Source: Anthoceros angustus
Lineage: Eukaryota; Streptophyta; Anthocerotopsida; Anthocerotales; Anthocerotaceae
DNA: 64,000 nt
Assembly: GCA_010909165.1 (NCBI GenBank)
Contig: MU008179.1
Coordinates: 62,001 to 126,000, forward strand
Reading direction: 5' to 3'
Both the position numbers and the translations under genes were made by a program. Positions 21,601 to 34,390 of the stretch are shown one piece after another. Under the pieces are notes generated by a model. That model worked only from the letters and a program-made list of their open reading frames with translations. It made no database searches and had not been told where the DNA came from. Within the stretch, counting starts at the first letter, position 1; each line of letters starts with the position of its first letter.

Positions 21601-24600
21601 GAGCGGAGTATTTGTTCTATGTGCGTAGAACGGGCGCTCCTCTTCAATGTCGCCGCCATCGATCATGAGAAACTTGCGCTCACCGCATCCTTTGTACTCC
21701 GGCGTTTGTCCGCCTCGCTCGAGGTGGCTGCCTTTGTTCCACATGTGGCTATATGCCGCGCGCAGCCCATCCATGATTGCGGTCACTTGTGGGTCATGCA
21801 AGGATGCCCATCCCATGCGTTCGAGCCCTTCTTCCATATATCCACTCGAAAGTCCGTCGACCATCCCCGTGCACCGTTTGTCCTAACTTCTTCCTCGTAC
21901 ATGTCCAAGAACGCGGCACCTGTGATACAACACATATGTATGCGCTGGCGTGCCTCCACGGCATCCATAATGTACGACGGCCGACACCGCACCTTCTCCC
22001 CTATACGTTCATCTGCAGTCCATGCTTCTCCCACGTGAGCATAATAACGGCGGAGAAATGTCATGCCGAAATGCAAACTCTCCTCACGCATGTACCCCAC
22101 CGCTATCTGGACTCGGGTCTCGCGCACTGTCGCGCCTTCACGGATCCTAAATACCTCTCCACGGGTACATCCACCTAGTGTGAGCCCAAGCGGCCACCTC
22201 GTCCACTAAGTGTAATATGAGGTGGGTTGATATATCAAACATCTTGAAATTGCTTCTCGAGAGCACATTACCCTCACGCCTCTTCGTGCTTGGATGTCCC
22301 GACTCGGTATCGTCCTGGCAAATCCACCAGAAGCGTCCTAGCTTTACAACCGCCTTGTACACCTCGGCTCTATGCACCCCGGAGACGATGGGGAATATGA
22401 TTTCCAACATAATGTGCGGCATGCGTCACTGCGATGGCGGACAAGCGGACCATCTATTGAGCGCACCACAAACTTTCTCCGTATTTACAATGTCAAATCC
22501 GATTATCGACTTTCGCATGGCCTTGTCCCTCCCGGCCGACACTGTACCATCTAACCTTCAACAAAATTGGCTTAAACTCATGCGAGAACTGCAGGCGGAG
22601 TATTTGTTCTATGTGCCCGTAGAACGGGCGCTCCTCTTCAATGTCGCCGCCAGGCCCCATGAGAAACTTCGCGCTCACCGCACTATCCTTTGTACTCCGG
22701 CGACGTTTGTCCGCCTCCACTGTTCTGAGGTGGCTGCCTTTGTTCCACATGTGGCTATATGCCGCTGCAACGCCATCCATGATTGCGGTCACTTCGTGGG
22801 TCATGCAAGGATGCCCATCCCATGCGTTCGAGCCCTTCTTCCATATATCCACTCGAAAGTCCGCCGACCATCCTGCACCGTTTGTCCTAACTTCTTCCTC
22901 GTACATGTCCAAGAACGCGGCACCTCCCTGTGATACAACACATATGTGTGCGCTGGCGTGCCTCCACGGCATCCATAATGTACGACGGCCGACACCAGCA
23001 CCTTCTCCCCATACGTTCATCTGCGTCCATGCTTCTCCCACGTGGCGTAATAACGGCGGAGAAATGTCATGCCGAAATGCAAACTCTCCTCACGCATGTA
23101 CCCCACCGCTATCGACTCGGGTCTCGGTCATCGCCCTTCACGGATCCTAAATACCTCTCCACCGGGTACATCCACCTAGTGTGAACTGGCCCAAAGCGCC
23201 ACCTCGTCCACTAAGTGTAATATGAGGTGGGTTGATATATCAAACATCTTGAAATTGCTTCTCGAGAGCACATTACCCTCACGCCTCTTCGCTGTGCTTG
23301 GATGTCCCGACTCGGTATCGTCCTGGCAAATCCAGTAAGGCGTCCTAGCTTTACAACCGCCTTGTACACCTCGCTCTATGCACCCCGGACGATGGGGAAT
23401 ATGATTTCCAACATAATGTGCGATCATGGCATTTCCCCAACTTTCCGCTTTCCACCTTAGGCTATGTTGGACCCATAGCCGCGCTTGATGCGTTTAATGC
23501 CCTCAATCACGGTCTTCAAGTCGATTTGGACAAAGCGTCGCGGCGCCGTATTGGCCATCGTCACCTACAGCCACAACCATCTTTTCCCCGCTTGCTACCA
23601 TGTCCATGCGCGAAGCAATGTCATCTCGCTCTCCGTCGGCGTGTGCCATATGGCCTCTGCATTGTTTTTCCACGTGCATCACATCCTTTGGCGCCCACAC
23701 AAGCATGTGACGCCGATGGCGGACTACGAACAAGGGCGACATTCTCGGTTCCAAAGTTGCCCGGACGGACGTCTGCGGTGTCGCGGCTTCTGCGTGCCAT
23801 ATCCGTCACAATATCATCGAACGTTGGCGGCTTTGGTTTGGGTCGGAGGTCCGATCCATCAAACCAATCATCCTCCCACCGTCATCATTGCATATTGCCG
23901 ATAATCGTGTCGCCATGTGAACACCGAAGACCACGGTATTTAACATGTCACGCTGGTTACTTGTCTTCCATTGGAGCCACATTACGTTCATCGAGTCCGG
24001 AGGTTACGCCCCATCTTCGTAGTGTCACTTTCCAATGGAGCCACATTACGCTGGTCCGGAGGTTGCCCATCCTCGACGTCCATAGGCCACATGCCATGCG
24101 CTATATGGCTCCGTCCACTCGCTCCGTGTCCCTCCATCCCTCGCCGGTGTGGGCGGCGATGGCCCACCTATGTTTTCATCCCCGTCTCCGGATGCAAGAT
24201 GCATCTCACTGCGGCCACAAACGGACCATCTATTGAGCGCACTGCACACAAACTTTCTCCGTATTTACAATGTCAAATCCGTACGACTGTGATCGATGGC
24301 CTTGTCCCTCCCGACACTGCACCATCTAACCTTCAACAAAATTGGCTTAAAATCATGCGAGAAGCTGCGGAGTATTTGTTCTATGTGCAGAGAACGGGCG
24401 CTCCTCTTCAATGTCGCCGCCACCGCTCATGAGAAACTTGCGCTCACCGCACTATCCTTTGTACTCCGCGACGCTTTGTCCGCCTCCACGCTCGAGGTGG
24501 CCTTTGTTCCACATGTGGCTATATGCCACCGCTGCAACGCAGCCCATCCATGATTGCGGTCACTTCGTGGGTCATGCAAGGATGCCCATCCCATGCGTTC

Positions 24601-25700
24601 AGAGCCCTTCTTCCGTATATCCACTGTCTGAAAGTCCGTCGACCATCCCGTGCACCGTTTGTCCTAACTTCTTCCTCGTACATGTCCAAGAACGGCTGCA
24701 TCACCTCTGTGTGATACAGCACATATGTGTGCGCCTGGCGTGCCTCCACGGCATCCATTATGTACGCACGGCCGACACCCAGTACCTTCTCCCCCATACG
24801 TTCATCTGCAGTCCATGCTTCTCCCACGTGAGCATAATAACGGTTGAGAAATGTCATGCCGAAATGCAAACTCTCTTCCCGCATGTACCCCACTGCTATA
24901 CTGGACTCGGGTCTCTGTCGCCGACCGCTTCTGGATCCTAAATACCTCCACGGGTACATCCACCTAGTGTGAATCGGGCCCAAAGCGCCACCTCGTCCAC
25001 TAAGTGTAATATGAGGTGGGTTGATATATCAAACATCTTGGGGAAATTGCTTCTCGAGAGAGCACATTACCCTCATCGCCTCGCTACTGTGCTTGGATGT
25101 CCCGACTCATCGTCTACCGGCAAATCCAAAGGCGCCCTAGCTTTACAACCGCCTTGTACACCTCTCGGCTCTATGCACCCCGGAGGACGATGGGGAATAT
25201 GATTTCCAACATAATGTGCTACCATGGCATTTCAGCCAACTTTCCGCTTTCCACCTTAGTTGGACTTGGACCCATAGTGGCGCTTGATGCGTTTAATGCC
25301 CTCAATCACGGTCTTCAAGTCGATTTGGACAAACGACGGCGCTGCGGTATTGGCCATCGTCATCGCCACCGGTGCCACAACCATCTTTTCCCCGCTTACC
25401 ATGTCCATGCGCAAGCAATGTCATCTCGCCTCCCCGTGTGCCATATGGCCTCTGCATTGTTTTTCCACGTGCATCACATCCTTTGGCGCCCACACAAGCA
25501 TGTGACGCCGATGGCGGACTACGAACAAGGGCGACATTCTCGGTTCCAAAGTTGCCCGGACGGACGTCTGCGGTGTCGCGGCTTCTGCGTGCCATATCCG
25601 TCACAATATCATCGAACGTTGGCGGCTTTGGTTTGGGTCGGAGGTCCGATCCATCAAACCAATCATCCTCCCACCGTCATCATTGGTAGCCACCGACGCG
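18640..25700 (-). pseudogene. Array of TNP2 C-terminal regions (DUF4218/DUF4216-like), several copies
   Basis: On the minus strand, relics read GPIHTRWMYPWRYLG, SSIAVGYMREESLHFGMTFL and YIMDAVEARQAHTYVLYH, which match the DUF4218 region of TNP2 transposases. QILRLQFSHEFKPILLKVRW matches the following DUF4216 region. Anchors occur repeatedly. ACAATGTCAAATCCG is seen near 19150, 20505, 21018, 21501, 22486 and 24267. TGAGGTGGGTTGATATATCA is seen near 22218, 23224 and 25013. CGATCCATCAAACCAATCAT is seen near 23849 and 25647. So the DUF4216 part is present about six times and the DUF4218 part about three times. None is intact. An ordinary TNP2 has one of each, so this is a local amplification inside the element. 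Confidence 0.75.
20938..21903. repeat. 483-bp tandem duplication within the transposase array
   Basis: 20938-21420 and 21421-21903 are head-to-tail copies. The first ~250 bp are identical as read, and the remainder differs by a few small indels (for example around 21190-21240 against 21674-21722). This is the youngest-looking duplication in the array. Confidence 0.85.
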
Positions 25701-25924
25701 ATCCGACATAAAGCGGGCTTTTCAAATCTCGGAATAGCGAGAATCAAGGTCCGACCAGATCGACACACGCCGCTTCCTCTCACTTGCAATCCGGTGAGGT
25801 ACCCAACCCGGTGTCGGCAATGATGTCGGAACAGCAGCGTAACTTGAAATGCCTCTTAGGATGGTTTACGGCATTGAGAAATCTTCCATGTCCACCCCTC
25901 CATAACTCTTGAGTTCATCTACCG

Positions 25925-27050
25925 GTGCCATGTACACATCGAAATTTTAACCATCCCGGCCGCACAATCGGAGGCATGATGACATGCGCGTCCTTTGTCT
26001 TTGGCCCAAGGTGGCATGTTGTGCACAAATACCAAAACCGCCATATGGACGTGTTTGACTGGCCAAACGGGTTGAAATACGTGGATAATGCAAACCTCAA
26101 GTTCCTCGGCTCATCGCCGAAACCATCAACTGCATCTAGTGCTCTCCATGCTGGGGTATCCGCCATCATGGACATGTCCCCATTCTCGCTTTGCCTCCCG
26201 ACATACCAAGTCATCAACTGTGCTATTTCCGCCATTCGAAACATGCGTTTCAGTCGCGGTTTCAAGGGAAAATGCCAGAGGACCTTCCGAGGACTCCCGG
26301 CCCGTTCATCAAACCCATCCCTGAACCGCGGCGTCCCACACTTTGGGCAATGGTTGCAGTCCCCGTACTCGCCCTGAGCGAGCGCGATCTTTCTCACAAG
26401 CATGGATTTTCTCATATCGGGGCCAAATAGGTGCGATGACTTGGCCTCGTACATGTCCTTGTAACTCGTTCGATCGGCAAAAATCCACACTTAAGATCTT
26501 TAAGAGGCGTGTCGGCGTCACGATGTCAAACATGGTTTGCCAAGACAACAACAACGATGTGGCGCTTAGCCGCTCTCTTCGCTTTCACCCTGTTCTCGGT
26601 ATAAAGGCGTCTCGCCGGGCGACAAGCGGCGGTTCGCGGTTCCCTCCGTGCCAAGTGCATGATCGATTGCTTCCGGCAAGTCGTCCACAGTGCATATGAG
26701 GTACATCTTCACGTTCCTCGTCCATGCTCTCCACATGTGCCACTTTGGTCGCCCCATTGCCTTATTGTCTTTTCATACTCCTCGGGCCGTTTCCGTGTCA
26801 TGTGGAGGCGCCTTCAAGGCCTCCGCCCGTCTGTCCAAACTTGGCTCCGCGATGCCCTCTGAATGCAAATTAGAGAGCAATGGCATGCAGCCGCATAGAG
26901 CTTACCGCGGCGGAGCCGTGGCACGCCAAAGCAGTCTTGAGATGTGCGCTGGAATCCGCCCACAGTCGCCACCGGGCATGGACAAAACATGTAAACCTCA
27001 TTTGCAAATCGGGCATCTTGCACGTGGTCCCGACCGGTGTCGACGACAAG
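25925..27050 (-). pseudogene. TNP2 transposase core, copy 1
   Basis: The minus-strand frame at 25915-26490 gives, in order, SYKDMYEAKSS, NHCPKCGTPRF, a Pro-Arg-Lys-Val-Leu basic patch with LKPRLKRMFR, AEIAQLMTWY, DAVDGFGDEPRNLRFAL and FNPFGQSNTS. This is the characteristic order of the TNP2 (En/Spm TnpD) family: CPxCG, a PRKVLRYFPLxPRLxRxF-type patch, DPRNVRLGL and GFNPFG. The usual LPPWMC-type continuation follows as CTTCHLGPKTKDAHVIMP in shifted frames. Upstream (26.5-27.05 kb) lies the N-terminal part, broken. The intact catalytic region cannot be followed to its end, so the copy is dead. Confidence 0.8.
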
Positions 27051-28165
27051 CAATCGAGGCATGATGACATGCGCGTCCTTTGTCTTGGCCCAAGGTGGCA
27101 TGTTGTGCACAAATACCAAAACCGGCCATATGGACGTGTTTGCGGAACATAAGCAGGTTGAACCGTCATGGATAATGCTAACCTCAAGTTCCTCGGCTCA
27201 TCGCCGAAACCATCAAGCGCATCTAGTGCTCTCCATGCCGGGTATCCGCCATCATGGACATGTCCCCATTCTCGCTTTGCCTCCCGACATACCAAGTCAT
27301 CAAGCGTGCTATTTCCGCCATTGAAACATGCGTTTGATCGCGGTTTCAAGGAAAATGCCGGAGGACCTTCCGAGGACTCCGACCGTTCATCAAACCCATC
27401 GAACGTCCACACTTTGGGCAATGGTTGCGTCCGTACTCGCCCTGAGCGAGCGCGATCTTTCTCACAAGCATGGATTTTCTCATATCCGGGGCCAAATAGG
27501 TGCATGATGACTTGGCCTCGTACATGTCCTTGTAACTCGTTCGGCGGCAAAAATCCACACTTAAGATCTTTAAGAGGGTAATGCGGCGTCAGCGATGTCA
27601 AACATGGTTTGCCAAGACAACAACAACGGTGGCGCTTAGCCGGCTCTCTTCGCTTTCACCGCTTTCACCGGTATAAAGGCGTCTCGCCGGCCGCGACAAG
27701 CGGATTACTGCGCGGTTCCCTCCGTGCCAAGTGCATGATCGATTGCTTCGGCAAGTCGTCCGAGTGCATATGAGGTACATCACATCCGTTCCCTCGTCCA
27801 TGCTCTCCACATCGGAGCTGCCACTTTGGTCGCCCCCATTGCCTTCGCTGTCTGCATTTCATACTCCTCGGGCCCGTTTCCGTATCCGTCTGCGGTGGAG
27901 AGACGCCTTCAAGGCCTCCGCCATCGTCAGTGTCCAAACTTGGCTCCACGGTCTGCGCGGATAAACCTCGAATGCAAATTAGAGAGCAATGGCAGTGCAG
28001 CATAGCCTTGGCGGAGCCGTGGCATGCCGCCGCAGTGCGATCTTGAGATGTCTGGAATCCGCCCAGGTCGCCACACCGCGGCATGGACAAAACATGTAAA
28101 CCTCATTTGCAAATCGGGCATCTTGCGTGGTCCCGACCGGTGTCGACGAGCGCAATCGAGCGGCA
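27051..28165 (-). pseudogene. TNP2 transposase core, copy 2
   Basis: Tandem copy of the preceding block, offset about 1085-1105 bp. Anchors are ATGACATGCGCGTCCTTTGT near 25979 and 27065, and AAACCTCATTTGCAAATCGG near 26993 and 28098. Minus-strand relics include PGYEKIHACEKD (the family's LGYEKIHACxND zinc-knuckle start), LDALDGFGDEPRNLRLALS and VFVHNMPPWAKTKDAHVIMP. It has more frame breaks than copy 1. The two copies together could supply a nearly complete consensus of the ancestral core, but neither is functional. Confidence 0.78.
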
Positions 28166-31090
28166 CGGGCAACCTATGAATGCGCAGACTCGCCGTGAAT
28201 TCATGTCCAATTCACAACGACCTCATACCGCACATTGTAGGTGCGGGCATCACGCTTCACGAGCGTCACCTCCGTCGAGAACCGGTCCTTCAACATTAGA
28301 GCACCTCGGACGATGAGCCGTCGATGGCACGGAGAGGAAGAATGCGGTTGTGGATTCACGCCATGTTCATCCCGGTGAGCGGCCGGATGGGATGAATCAT
28401 TGCATTGGCGGGATGTCACGGGCCTGAATAAACACTCCCGACATTGAGCGCCGTCGGCCGGTGGTGAGGTGTGGCTATTGAAAGGGAGGAGATGAGCGAG
28501 CTAGCGGTGGGCAGCAGCGTCGGCTCTGTCTACATGTGAGTCATTGCACTTGCAAACATGTGTTCAGGCTAAACAGATGCCCCACCTCCTTCACAATTTT
28601 ACATTCAAACCCGACGGAAGCGGTTGCATTGAAAGGCGGAAGATGCTCAAACGAGGCGCCCATCCTTGTGCAGCCACCTCCTTGATTTGCACCGTCCATA
28701 GCGAGGATAGTGTTGAGCTCATGCTCTCAAAGTCTCTATACAACTCCCATGTTGCGTGCGCCATTGCGGTGAAAGGCGGTGCACCCGGTGGCGCCTCGTG
28801 TTCCATGCCGTCTCTTCGCCGCCCCCAAGTCCATTCTTGAGGTGTGTGTAGCTTCACCATAGTGGCGCTTGGATGTGAAGCCCCACAAGCGGCGGTTGTT
28901 CTATCCGAAACAATCGACTCAAGTTCTGCGGCCTCCTCCGGATCGTGGCCTGCAAAAGTGTAGCTCCGTGCGACTTGCCTCTTCCTCCCATTGGGAAATT
29001 GCTGCAGTTCGGCGCGGGCGTGACAGCGCCGCGTCCCTGAGCCTCCCCAGCTTCCCTCTCCCTTCATCGGCATGGTCGGTGCGGGGAGTGTTGTGTCCCT
29101 TCCCTTCCCTCTCAACCTCCCTTTCGCCTTCAACTTTCGAGGCTTGCGAAAGTCCCGCCTCGTTCCACCTCGATCCATCACGGTTTGGAGGCGGACACTT
29201 GTATAGTTTGTCGGCAGTACTATCCGGAGGAGGGCAACGCGATGGCAAAGGATCCCAAAGTTTGTGAATCCATATGGCATCCATCGGCACACGGTGCACG
29301 ATTGACACGCGTCAAACATAAGTGACGTGGGTGGCGGTGACATGTCATGTCGCTCCACGGTATGGATGGGCACCAACCCCTATCCATCCATTCGCGAAGT
29401 GGACATGGTCATCGACTTTTATTGCGGTGTTGATGAGTAGTACACGTGGTACAAATGGAGGAATCACATTTCCCAACGCCGCCTTTAAGAATGGTGAAAG
29501 TACCCGAATGTGAGGTATAACTGGCCCCGAACACGGCGGCATGCCCAAGAGACGGCAAAAGCGGGGGCCAGCCGCCCTGCCTCGTCCGCCGTGGCGTGGG
29601 CGGAGAGCAACCTCCGTCCATCGCCGATGGCCATCGCTGCGAGGCTGCAGCCCTCTTCCTCGATGGCCATCGTCGATTCGCGGCCGTGTGGCGCAATATC
29701 CACAATCACGCAATGTTGCAAGCAACGCCGAAGGTGAGGAAATGAACGTTTGAGGCAACATATAAAGAAATCCAAACATCCACGAGGTTCAAAGAAATGA
29801 TCGCCCACAGTCACGGCTTGTGAAACGAGGTGTGACAACGATTTGTGCGACACCTTCCATGCCACATGAGGTTGGATACCATCGCCACTCGTGACCATTG
29901 GCAGACTTCCACATTGCCACCCCAATGGCGGATTCCCAGTTGCATGCACACGACACCGCCCCTAAGATGGGCGAGCAACGCCTCCAGCGCGCTTGGGGTC
30001 CTTGATGGCCATCGGCGTGAGGCGGGTGCGGAGATGGAGAGAACAACAAACCAATGGTGGTTCTCGGTTCCGATCGCACAGGCGCCTCCAACGTTGGTTT
30101 CCTACACATGCCCATGGCAATTGCAGACGGATGAAGAGGAGGAGAGGGCAAGGGTTGGGAGTTGTGCGCCTCCTCGACTATTCCACAAGGCGACCGCATC
30201 GCTTGGAGGAACAGCGGATCGCCACAACCATGAAGCGGAGGCCCGAGCAAGGTCATTTAAACCGTGCATGCGGATGAGGGCCGTGTGGCACCAATTGTGC
30301 GTCATGGCGAATGGAGGAAGCAGTCGAGGAATCTTTCATGTCGACCGTTCTGTAAAGGAAGCAGCATGGCGAGCTTTCCCGGCTATCGATTTCCATGAAT
30401 GACCACTATTGCAAGGTGCAATGAGGATGGCGGTCGGTTAGTGCGGGCATAGAGTGGCGCGGATTCCAATGCCAGTGCTCTGCGTGATATGAAAAAAAAA
30501 GGCCACAAACGTCCGTCTTCCCAGTGACGTGAGGGTTGTCGTCATTGCGATTTCACAATTTCAGCCATGTGTCATCCACCGCCATGTCTCCTAGTTGATG
30601 GTCGGTGGCCCGCCTCCGACATTATGCTCGAGCGCGCGATGGCGATCAGGATCTTATTTGCGATCTACTGGTTCGACATCTCTCTTAGGCTGGTCAAAGA
30701 GGAGCGAGCTCGACAAGTGCCATGCCGTGTGCGAAATGATGATCACGGTCTTCCTTACATCACGGGACATGGCCGCCAAATGCTACCGTCACCATCACTT
30801 ATTGGCAATGGCGCACTTTGGACATTAGCGGTATCTTCACTTTGATGAAGGCAACCAAGTCAAGTGGGTTTGTAGGATACATCATAGGGTTCGACCTACC
30901 ACTTGTCCTTTTGTCATGGCATATTGTATGCGGGCCATGTACTTGCAAGGATCATAATAGGCAGATGATGTTTATTGCCATTGTGGTTATAATGTCCCCG
31001 CAAAGGAAAGGCGGAAACAGAATGTAGGTGGCTGGATGATCTCCGCCCACTCTTCCTCCTCCACCCGTCACCACAAGGTTCGACGGGAGT
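28166..31090. other. Interior of the CACTA element, no assignable domain
   Basis: The largest frame is 28591-29376 on the minus strand (261 codons) and contains SYTFAGHDPEEAAELESIVS and similar peptides. It is protein-like in composition but matches no family I know. It lies upstream of the transposase on the same strand, so it may be the N-terminal part of the transposase or an extra ORF. The rest (29.4-31.1 kb) shows only short overlapping frames on both strands. Confidence 0.4.
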
Positions 31091-31099
31091 GAAATAACT

Positions 31100-32260
31100 A
31101 CTTGGACCATGGTCATTCCGATTGCATTGCGAACAATGGTCCTTGGTTGAAAAAGTATTCAACATTGTTACCACATATGCATTAACCATCCTTGGACCAT
31201 GGTCATTTCGATTGCATTGCGAACAATGGTCCTTGGTCATTGAAAAAGTATTCACACTGATATGCATTAACCATCCTTGGACCATGGTCATTTGGATTGC
31301 ATTGAACAATGGTCCTTGGATCTCGAAAAGGTATCATGTTGAACACATGGTATTCGATTGCATTGCGAACAATGGTCCTTGGATCTCGAAAAGTAGTCAA
31401 CACTTTCCACCACATATGCAAGAACCATCCTTGGACATGGTCATTTGCATTGAACAATGGTCCTTGGATCTCGAATAAGTAGTCAACACTTTCCACCACA
31501 TGCATTAACCATCCTTGGACCATGGTCATTTTCACTGCAAACCAACAACATCCATGGCCCATGGGCATCCGCAGTTGCCAAATTCGTCCTTGGGTCACGA
31601 ATTATCGTACAAATCGCCGCCTATATGCTATGGGGACATGTCATTTGCATTCGAACAATGCTCCTTGGATCTCGAATAAGTCAACACTTTCCACCACATG
31701 CATTAACCTTGGACCATGGTCTTTTCAACTCACAAACCAACAACATCCATGGCCCATGGGCATCCGCAGTTGCCAAATTCGTCCTTGGGTCACGAATTAT
31801 ATACATCGCCTATATGCAGTATGGGGACATGCCAACTTCGAACAAAAGACGAGGTGTGTGCGGGACATGGCTGGGGCGAGCCATGACGCCGACACAGACA
31901 ACACCATTCACCCATGGGCATCCGAAAGCATGCGCCAAATTGTCCCGGCTAAATCTGGCTATATATGTGAAGCACGGGACATGGCGCAGCGGGTAGGTGG
32001 CATGTGCGCCGCAGCAGGGCGGCGTCTTTGGAGCCAGTGGCGCTTATCTCGCACACTTGACATGAAGGTAAAACCACGATTCGGACGTGATGTTCGTCCG
32101 TGTGGCATTGCATGTTGAGCGGGCCATGGCGGCATGAATGACCATACAACATCCTTGGCACATGGGCATCGAGCTTTGTTACCAATTTCGTCCTTGGGTC
32201 ACAGTATTGTACAATTGCGGGCTATATATGTGAAGCATGGGGACATGGGAGCTTCGTTCA
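31100..32260. repeat. Tandem/palindromic repeat block around CCTTGGACCATGGTC
   Basis: About six units of 60-110 bp carry CATCCTTGGACCATGGTCAT and GAACAATGGTCCTTGG (31110-31730). GGACCATGGTCC-type motifs make each unit self-complementary. A second unit, CATGGCCCATGGGCATCCGC followed by TTGCCAAATTCGTCCTTGGG, recurs near 31553 and 31748, with decayed copies near 31912 and 32158. The position upstream of the minus-strand genes makes a promoter or protein-binding array possible. Confidence 0.8.
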
Positions 32261-34390
32261 AAGAGGTGGTCATGCGCCAAAGACGGCATGGGGCATGCCA
32301 TGCGGACACATGGGTATTCGGGAGGCATGGAGCGTCTTGCGGAAACATGGCATCTTTGTGGCAAGGAGCCGTGGCATGTCCTTTCGTTACGCCCTCCCTC
32401 CCTCCGTCACCACAAGGTTACCACCTTCGGAAAACCCATATCGTCCTTGGGTTGCACTCGGCTTGTCGCGGTTAGGTGCAGGCGTCGCGATTGGCGTGGT
32501 TCGGCTATGGTTTGGGACGTGGACTTGAAGATTTGGGCGGTGACGTTTAAGCCTACAACCCGCTACCATAACCCGTGACTTGGATGGCGATCGTGATGGT
32601 TGTGGAAAACAGAGGACGGAGGGCCCCTTCATTTTGCGGTCGAGGCGGTGAAGGTTTGGAAAATGGAGAGGGCGGCGGCCGTTTGGTCAAGTGGAATTGG
32701 ACAACGGCCTCGGGGCGGGTGCCAAAGCCGAGGAACCGAGGCAAGCGATGTGGGCGTGTCAGCCGCCTCTGCAGAGGCGGGAGTGGATGCGGGAGGGTCC
32801 TTCCGTGGAGCCGAATGGAGGCATGGAGGGGCTTGGGAGGGAGGAGTTGCGCAGCAATAGTGGAAGGTGTTGCCGATGAGGAGGAGGCGGCAACAAATCC
32901 TCCTCATTCCACGTCTTGTCTCCAAGAGGTGGGCGCTAACGGTGGAGCTTGTGGGTGCGAGGGGCGACTGCGCGAGACGGACTTTGAAAGGGCCCTCCAC
33001 GTTGAAAATGAAATTGCCCGAGGTGCGAGGCCGCGGGCCGTGGGCATGTGGAGGACGGAGGTCTTGCCGAGGACGCGCACCTCTGGATGGCGGGAGGGAG
33101 AATAGGGCTCTTCTAGAAGAGCTTATTTTTGGTGACCATGGAGGACTCAAGGAGCGGGCGGGAGGTCTTTCGAGGGCAGCAAAGTGCGGCCTTTGGAGTT
33201 GATATTGCTTGAGGCCAGGGGGAGGAGGAGGCCACGAAACACCACATGGGTCGAGAGGCCTGGGGACGAGGACACCACCGGCACGAGGATGGTGAAAGCG
33301 AGGGAGGCGGAGTGGAAAATGGCTGGTGAAGAGGTGGGCGAGGACCTACCGACAACATTGAGGAGAGATAGGGGGCGAAAAGTTGGCGGTAAGCCACTTG
33401 ACGACATCATTGCCGTGTTGTGCTGCATGGTCGTGGGGGTTTACATGGGCGTGAGCCGTGTGATGGAGGGTGGGTGGAGAATGAAGATGAGGAGGAAGAG
33501 CCCACCGACGAGGAGGGACTGGTCCGAAGGCCTTCCAGGCGTGTTGGAGCTAGTGATGAGGCTTGATGGTACCATGGTCCACGGCGAGACTTTGAGGGAC
33601 AGTTGGTGAGGAAGGTAGAGTACGAGTTCCCTAGTGTAGATCGCGAGGATATCGTGTCCGGGTTTGCGCGGACAAGAAACCTAGCGTTGGCAAGAAGGTG
33701 CGACTGCGGTTATTTGGAGGAGAAGGGAAAGATGCGAAATGGCTGCACCCTCGACGTCGGCACCAAGGCGTGGAGGCGGGTGGAGCAAGGTGGTAACGTT
33801 GCACAAGCACGGTGGTGTGTGGCCAACCCCACAACAAGCGGCCGCAACATTTCGACTTGCAAAGCACGAGCATGGGACCAATCCATTTGGTCCCATGGGA
33901 GCAAAAGAGTTCGAGAGAAGGTATGTTCAGCGGTGGGGAAGGAGCGCAGCAAAAGAGTTGAAATGGGCTGCGAAACATGGATTGGAGAGCATGCGGGACT
34001 CTGGAGTGGTATGGCGATAGATCGGGGCCTTGGTTGAATAGCTAGTGGTCAAAAAGTGCGCATGTAGGACATGAAGGCGTGAGCGATGGCGATGTGTGTG
34101 CATGGCTGCGGTCGGAAGGAGAAGGAAAATAATGTGCGGTGAAGGGCACGAAAGATGGAAGGAACCATAGCATGTCCCAGGGGAAGGGAAGGGAAGGTGG
34201 AAGAGGAGGCATCACACTCGTGATGTCGGAGGCGGTGGGGATGGTGTGGAAGGTGGAGGTGAGTGTGTTGCCACCCACAAGGCGAATCACAAGATCTCTC
34301 CAAAAGTGTGAGTTTGGTGGCAATGGCGGGGATGAATTGAATGCGGATCATTTTGCCTAATGTAACTTAACGGTGAATATATAGCCTATG
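32261..34390. other. GC-rich interior of the CACTA element, unassigned
   Basis: Overlapping frames on both strands (for example 32575-33105 plus, 32629-33150 minus and 33739-34020 plus) have biased GC-rich composition. The plus-strand frame at 33739-34020 (93 codons, with TNPFGPMGAKEFERRYVQRW) looks the most protein-like, but I recognise no family and the strand is opposite to the transposase. It could be a captured host fragment or chance. Confidence 0.3.

Noticed and set aside
30490-30505. A-run at about 30492 as a retrogene poly(A) tail
   Set aside because: It is only nine bases, inside the CACTA element, with no adjacent processed gene.
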